From Candidatus Portiera sp. (GTDB lineage Bacteria > Pseudomonadota > Gammaproteobacteria > CBDBNL01 > JAAOII01): 9,621 bases of DNA. The stretch covers positions 1 through 9,621 of the forward strand of contig JAAOII010000101.1 in NCBI GenBank assembly GCA_015163845.1, written 5' to 3'. The position numbers and the translations under genes were made by a program. The notes under the pieces were generated by a model, which was not told the origin of the DNA, ran no database searches, and saw only the letters and a program-made list of their open reading frames with translations. Numbering within the stretch: the stretch's first letter is position 1; every line of letters starts with the position of its first letter. Shown one piece after another: positions 6,173 through 9,621 of this stretch.

Positions 6173-7537
6173 TTGTGTTTAATCAGTTTGCCAATGCTAA
6201 TGTTGCCCCTAAGCGAGAGTGCTTATGCAGCTAATGACCCTACTAATATAGGTGAAACCTCAGTTATTTCCATAAGGCAACAGGAGAGTTTGGGGCGTTC
6301 GTGGTTGAGAGATAATTACAAGAGGATTAATCCTTTGAATGATATTATTATTCAGGCCTATTCGGAAGATTTAGTTAAACGTCTTAAACAAGGACGCCAG
6401 CTATCAAGATATAATGTCAATCTGGTAATCTCTAAGAACCGTCAGTTTAATGCTTTCGCACTTCCTGGAGGAGTGATTGGAATTAATTTAGGTATTTTTC
6501 TACTTGCAGAAAGTGAAGGAGAGTTCGCATCTGTCATAGCTCATGAATTGTCGCATCTTAGCCAAGAACATTTTTTACGCAGATTGGAATATTCCAAGTC
6601 CAATAACCGAGCGTCTTTAGGTGCAATCTTTGCTGGTTTAGCATTATTAATTAGTGGTAATGTGCCCTTGGGGACAGCTGCTATAGTGGGGACTATAGGT
6701 TATCAAACGGATGAATTATTACGTTTATCCCGCCAGTTTGAAAATGAAGCAGATGCTCAAGCATTGGAGTTATTAGATAAGGGTAAATTTGATGTTAAAG
6801 AAATGCCAGTTATGCTGGGTCGCTTAAGGTCTCTGGGCGGCAATGATCAAGTAGCAGTTTATTATAGAACCCACCCACTCACTGCGGATAGGATGAATTA
6901 TGCATTGCAACGTGCTAGGCAGTATAAAGTAGTAACTCGTCAGTTGCTTGCTGATGAATATGATTTTGTCCATCAAAGAGCACTTTTCTTGGCTGGGCGA
7001 GGTGGACAATATCTGGCAAAAAAGAATAATAGTGACAGGGCCTACACCGATGCATTATTTTTATTAGAGCAATCAAAATATGCTCAAGCAATTAACTTGC
7101 TAAAGAGAGTTAACCAACAACATCCAACATCGCGTATAGTTCTTTACAGCTTGCTGGATGCCTTGATTAAAGGTGGTTCAAGTAATCAAGCACTGAAGCT
7201 TATTGACGATTCACTGAGATACAATAATGCAAACCCAACTCTCGAGTATTATCGGGCTTTGGCTTATGCGAAAATGGAAGATTACGACAAGGCAATATTA
7301 ACTATGGGGGGAGTAACCAATCATTATTTAGAGAATCCAGACCCGTGGTTACAACTATCTATCTATTATAGCAAGGTCGGCGACCGCTATAATCTTTTCA
7401 GAACAACTGGGGTATATCATTTATTGAGCGGTAATAGAGATAAAATGCAGGCCAATTTCCAACTTGCAAAGAGAGAAGCAGGCAAAGACGAAGTCAAAAT
7501 TGCAGTGCTACAAAGTACCTATGCACGATTCAACTAG
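6173..7537 (+). CDS. bepA: BepA-like periplasmic M48 metalloprotease with C-terminal TPR region
   Basis: The mature protein has the BepA (YfgC) plan: an M48 zinc protease domain followed by TPR-like helices. E. coli BepA (487 residues) works in the periplasm on outer-membrane assembly, degrading stalled LptD and BAM-bound proteins. Counting from the TTG at 6173 (454 residues), HELSH is at 124-128 and the third zinc ligand Glu192 lies in 'ENEAD'. His234 in 'RTHPLTADRM' probably matches the regulatory His246 of E. coli. Helical repeats such as 'EQSKYAQAINLLKRV' occupy about 285-415. A signal peptide ends at 'SESAYA-AN'. The start is uncertain: 6173 is the first conventional codon, but it cuts off the basic HKSWRR segment; the only ATG further upstream in frame (5942) would translate through the tRNA. 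The gene for the first DUF262-like protein starts 9 bases after the stop. Confidence 0.85.
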   Translation: MCLISLPMLMLPLSESAYAANDPTNIGETSVISIRQQESLGRSWLRDNYKRINPLNDIIIQAYSEDLVKRLKQGRQLSRYNVNLVISKNRQFNAFALPGGVIGINLGIFLLAESEGEFASVIAHELSHLSQEHFLRRLEYSKSNNRASLGAIFAGLALLISGNVPLGTAAIVGTIGYQTDELLRLSRQFENEADAQALELLDKGKFDVKEMPVMLGRLRSLGGNDQVAVYYRTHPLTADRMNYALQRARQYKVVTRQLLADEYDFVHQRALFLAGRGGQYLAKKNNSDRAYTDALFLLEQSKYAQAINLLKRVNQQHPTSRIVLYSLLDALIKGGSSNQALKLIDDSLRYNNANPTLEYYRALAYAKMEDYDKAILTMGGVTNHYLENPDPWLQLSIYYSKVGDRYNLFRTTGVYHLLSGNRDKMQANFQLAKREAGKDEVKIAVLQSTYARFN

Positions 7538-7546
7538 TAGATAGCT

Positions 7547-8425
7547 ATGTTATCCAAGGAAACTGTCTATGCTAATATTGACAATATATTGACAATATTT
7601 GCTGATGAATATAATATATCCTATTCTCATCCATATACTTGGGGAGAAGAAGAGTGGCAGAAAGTGTGGGACGAGATTACAAAATTTCATGATGCGGCAG
7701 GTGCTGATGAGCAGTATTACTTTGGTTCTTTAACCTTAGATAAGAATAGCAATGCATCTAGTCAAGATGCTTGGGATGTTGTTGACGGCACGAATCAATT
7801 GATAACCTTGGCAATATTTATTAAAGCTCTCTATGATAAGGATACTTCTAATCAGGGTTTGGGATATTTGCTATATAGGAAAGATATTATAAAGGGCATT
7901 TCTACTGTCCCTAAAACTCCCTCAATAAATATCCAAATTAGTGCCGAGAATGCGGAGATCCAACATCTACTGTCGGAGGAATGCGGAGGAAAGATGAATA
8001 AAAAAGGCAGAATACTCCAAGGGTATAATTATTTCCAAGATCTCATAGATGAGAGAATACAGAGACAAGAAGATCCGTTAACTGATATTTCTGCTTTGGC
8101 TGCGACTTTATTAACCAGAAGCGTAATCTTAGTAACTAAGCAGGCAACTCATGACAAAGCCACAGAATTTATAGACACCAGTCAACTAAAATCTCCACCT
8201 GTGGTTGCTAAACAGCTATTTAGCATAGGAATAGGTAAGCTTCCTAAGGGCAGTGAAAGAGAACTAATCATAGCTGGCAGAGATTTAGTGGATCAAGGGG
8301 TTTATTTGAGATCTATATTGTTCATCAGTAAGCCAAAGCACTTATTGGGATATTTATGGAAAGGGCTTAGGGGATTAGTTTCAAATAATTCGAAAATGGC
8401 AGTTGAATCCGATAATGCCAATTAA
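7547..8425 (+). CDS. DUF262-like protein, first tandem copy, signature motifs eroded
   Basis: This encodes 292 residues. Its outline matches the DUF262 domain (the GmrS-like, ParB-fold half of GmrSD type IV restriction systems). 'YNISYSHPYTW' (22-32) stands where the family has 'IP.YQR.Y.W', followed by 'WDEI' (41-44) and 'YYFGSLTL' (57-64). 'VVDGTNQLITL' (78-88) stands where the family has 'VDGQQRLTTL'. Residues 188-225 follow the family's last segment, but 'iFe.lN.rG' has become 'EFIDTSQLKS'. Most QQR-type residues are lost, so enzymatic activity is doubtful. There is no HNH/DUF1524 half. It starts 9 bases after the protease gene, so the two are probably co-transcribed; no ribosome binding site is visible. 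It is a paralogue of the next gene. The function is unknown. Confidence 0.7.
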   Translation: MLSKETVYANIDNILTIFADEYNISYSHPYTWGEEEWQKVWDEITKFHDAAGADEQYYFGSLTLDKNSNASSQDAWDVVDGTNQLITLAIFIKALYDKDTSNQGLGYLLYRKDIIKGISTVPKTPSINIQISAENAEIQHLLSEECGGKMNKKGRILQGYNYFQDLIDERIQRQEDPLTDISALAATLLTRSVILVTKQATHDKATEFIDTSQLKSPPVVAKQLFSIGIGKLPKGSERELIIAGRDLVDQGVYLRSILFISKPKHLLGYLWKGLRGLVSNNSKMAVESDNAN

Positions 8426-8516
8426 AACAATGTTACACATAAACAGCATTAACAATGGAACTGCATAGGGCTAATTCCATTTAGAAGTAGTTCCTCTAGA
8501 TAGTATTAATATAATA
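8426..8516 (+). other. Gap between the two DUF262-like genes with an inverted repeat
   Basis: AATGGAA (8454-8460) and TTCCATT (8475-8481) are exact complements with a 14-base loop; no T-run follows, so this is a weak candidate for a terminator. A TATAAT at 8510-8515 lies one base from the next ATG, too close to act as its -10 box. No Shine-Dalgarno is seen. Confidence 0.35.
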
Positions 8517-9407
8517 ATGGTGAAATTATCCACAATTACCTACCGAAAGCCAGAGACCCTGAGTGAATTTTTCATGGAAGAGTATGAAGTTCCGCCTCAT
8601 CAAAGTAAATATAGATGGTCTGAGGGTTCTCTGCAGAATATTTGGTGGGATATCGTCCAATTTCATGATGAAAGCAATCAAGATGACTTGTATTACTTCG
8701 GCAGAATATACCTGCGTTCTACCGCCCAAAAAGGAATTTGGCAAGTGCGTGATGGTGGTCATAGAGCCAGAAACTGGCCAATATTGCTTAAGGCAATATA
8801 TGATAAAGATCCTTCCAATAAAGGGTTAGAATATTTACTGCATAAGAAAGATGCTGTCAAGAATATGCCTATTCTACCCAAGACACCAATAGTTGATGTT
8901 CAGATACGAGAAGAGTCAGCTGATTATCAAGAGGTAATGCTTTGTGAAGATCCAGCAACACTAAGGAATACCAGTAAGATCCATGAAAGTTATCATTGTT
9001 TTAGCAAGCTAATAGATGAAAGGGCTAAAAGCCAACAAGATCCAGTTGCAGATCTTGTTGCCATCACACACACCCTACTGACACGAGTAGTAATGCTGAG
9101 AACAAAAAGTTCCACGAGATATGATCCGGTGCTTTTGGTGACTACAAAGAATGATCGGGATACTAAGGTTTTTGCCAAGCAGCTATCTAAAACTGGTTTT
9201 GGTTCTTATGCAAAAGAACAGGGAAATGAAGTGATTAGTATTTCTGTAGCTCCGATAAGGCATAGGTTTTATATTAGATTGGTACTGATGGTAGGAAAAC
9301 CCAATGAGTTATGGAAAAGTATTCGTGAGGGCCACACAAGGACGGTGGAAAAAAGAATCCGCAAAATCAAAAAGCTATGGAAAAAGTTAACAAGTAATAT
9401 ACTATAA
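8517..9407 (+). CDS. DUF262-like protein, second tandem copy, differently eroded motifs
   Basis: This encodes 296 residues and is clearly paralogous to the preceding gene: over the 38 residues aligning from 'ALYDKD' and 'AIYDKD' to 'QI', 21 are identical. 'YEVPPHQSKYRW' (23-34) is nearer the family 'IP.YQR.Y.W' than the first copy, keeping the proline, Gln, Tyr and Trp. 'VRDGGHRARNW' (77-87) replaces 'VDGQQRLTTL': the Arg is kept but the LTTL part is lost, roughly the reverse of the first copy. 'YYFGRIYL' is at 59-66. The family's last motif is barely recognisable (about 203-223). The C-terminus is strongly basic (KRIRKIKKLWKK, 279-290), which could bind nucleic acid or membrane. No HNH half is attached. 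lipA starts 17 bases after its stop. The function is unknown. Confidence 0.68.
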   Translation: MVKLSTITYRKPETLSEFFMEEYEVPPHQSKYRWSEGSLQNIWWDIVQFHDESNQDDLYYFGRIYLRSTAQKGIWQVRDGGHRARNWPILLKAIYDKDPSNKGLEYLLHKKDAVKNMPILPKTPIVDVQIREESADYQEVMLCEDPATLRNTSKIHESYHCFSKLIDERAKSQQDPVADLVAITHTLLTRVVMLRTKSSTRYDPVLLVTTKNDRDTKVFAKQLSKTGFGSYAKEQGNEVISISVAPIRHRFYIRLVLMVGKPNELWKSIREGHTRTVEKRIRKIKKLWKKLTSNIL

Positions 9408-9408
9408 T
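9403..9408 (+). promoter_or_regulatory. Possible -10 box before lipA
   Basis: TATAAT overlaps the stop codon of the second DUF262-like gene. A start about seven bases downstream would give lipA a leader of roughly ten bases. No -35 match is visible, so this may be chance in AT-rich DNA. Confidence 0.25.
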
Positions 9409-9424
9409 ATTAACAACATTAAAG

Positions 9425-9621
9425 ATGAAACAAATATCAAACCAGACCCCAGATAGTCCCAAGTCACCACTTGACGCAAGTGGTGTAATGGCTGGCGGTG
9501 AGATGAAGGGAAGAAATAAAACTAGGAAAGGCGTAATTACTGGGGTTAAATTACGAGGTGCGGAGAAAATGGCGCGCATTCCTTTGAAGATTATTCCCAC
9601 AGTAGATCCCTTACGTAAACC
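9425..9621 (+). CDS. lipA: Lipoyl synthase, N-terminal part (runs off right edge)
   Basis: An open frame runs from the ATG at 9425 to the window edge, about 65 residues. Residues about 40-65 read 'GVKLRGAEKMARIPLKIIPT' and then 'VDPLRKP', the well known N-terminal signature of LipA just before the first iron-sulfur cluster cysteines. LipA is a radical SAM enzyme that inserts two sulfurs into the octanoyl group on lipoyl-dependent enzymes such as pyruvate dehydrogenase. The catalytic cysteine motifs lie beyond the window. In-frame ATGs at 9488 and 9503 are alternative starts that would shorten the variable leader. It lies 17 bases after the second DUF262-like gene; lipB is not beside it on this side. 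Confidence 0.93.
   Translation, partial: MKQISNQTPDSPKSPLDASGVMAGGEMKGRNKTRKGVITGVKLRGAEKMARIPLKIIPTVDPLRK

Noticed and set aside
8454..8481. Inverted repeat as an intrinsic terminator between the DUF262-like genes
   Set aside because: The stem is only 7 base pairs, mostly AT, has a 14-base loop and no following T-run.
8563..8829. A plus-strand frame inside the second DUF262-like gene
   Set aside because: It is an out-of-frame shadow; the 296-residue frame shows paralogy to the preceding gene throughout.
7547..9407. Active GmrSD-type restriction system or defence island
   Set aside because: The DGQQR motif is damaged in both copies, the HNH partner is missing, and no defence or mobility genes are nearby.
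9367..9600. Minus-strand frame across the DUF262-lipA junction
   Set aside because: It lies opposite the lipA signature sequence and shows no family resemblance of its own.

Overview
The window reads as chromosomal DNA from an AT-rich gammaproteobacterium. The F1Fo ATP synthase subunits match the E. coli ones closely in length and motifs (271-residue subunit a, 158-residue subunit b, 512-residue subunit alpha). A long-type PstC-like permease with a periplasmic domain, a BepA-type M48 protease and a LipA N-terminus point the same way. I cannot name the genus. Few starts have a convincing Shine-Dalgarno sequence, and two TATAAT boxes lie so close to gene starts that leaderless transcripts are plausible.

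Layout. On the minus strand, 1-716 is the 5' part of a phosphate-type ABC permease gene. Behind it (774-1121, minus) is a small ORF whose first ~45 residues resemble the start of a polysaccharide pyruvyl transferase-like protein. A compact AT-rich divergent promoter region (about 1131-1165) separates it from the plus-strand atp cluster: atpB, atpE, atpF, atpH, atpA, atpG (1166-5892). The usual atpD and atpC do not follow, so the F1 beta and epsilon genes must lie elsewhere if the enzyme is complete. In their place come tRNA-Arg(CCG) at 5985-6059 and a BepA-like periplasmic metalloprotease gene that starts with no conventional start codon in front of its signal peptide. Two tandem paralogous DUF262-like genes follow (7547-8425 and 8517-9407), and then the start of lipA, which runs off the right edge.

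How it fits together. The atp genes encode all of Fo (a, b, c) plus delta, alpha and gamma of F1. Signals before atpE (a hairpin, a U-rich leader and the only clear Shine-Dalgarno of the cluster) fit the need for many c subunits. Downstream, the tRNA, protease, first DUF262-like gene, second DUF262-like gene and lipA are collinear with gaps of 9, 91 and 17 bases after the protease, so they may be read together. The two DUF262-like proteins are the least ordinary part of the window. They keep the family outline, but the signature motifs are eroded differently in each copy, and they sit among housekeeping genes rather than in a recognisable defence island.
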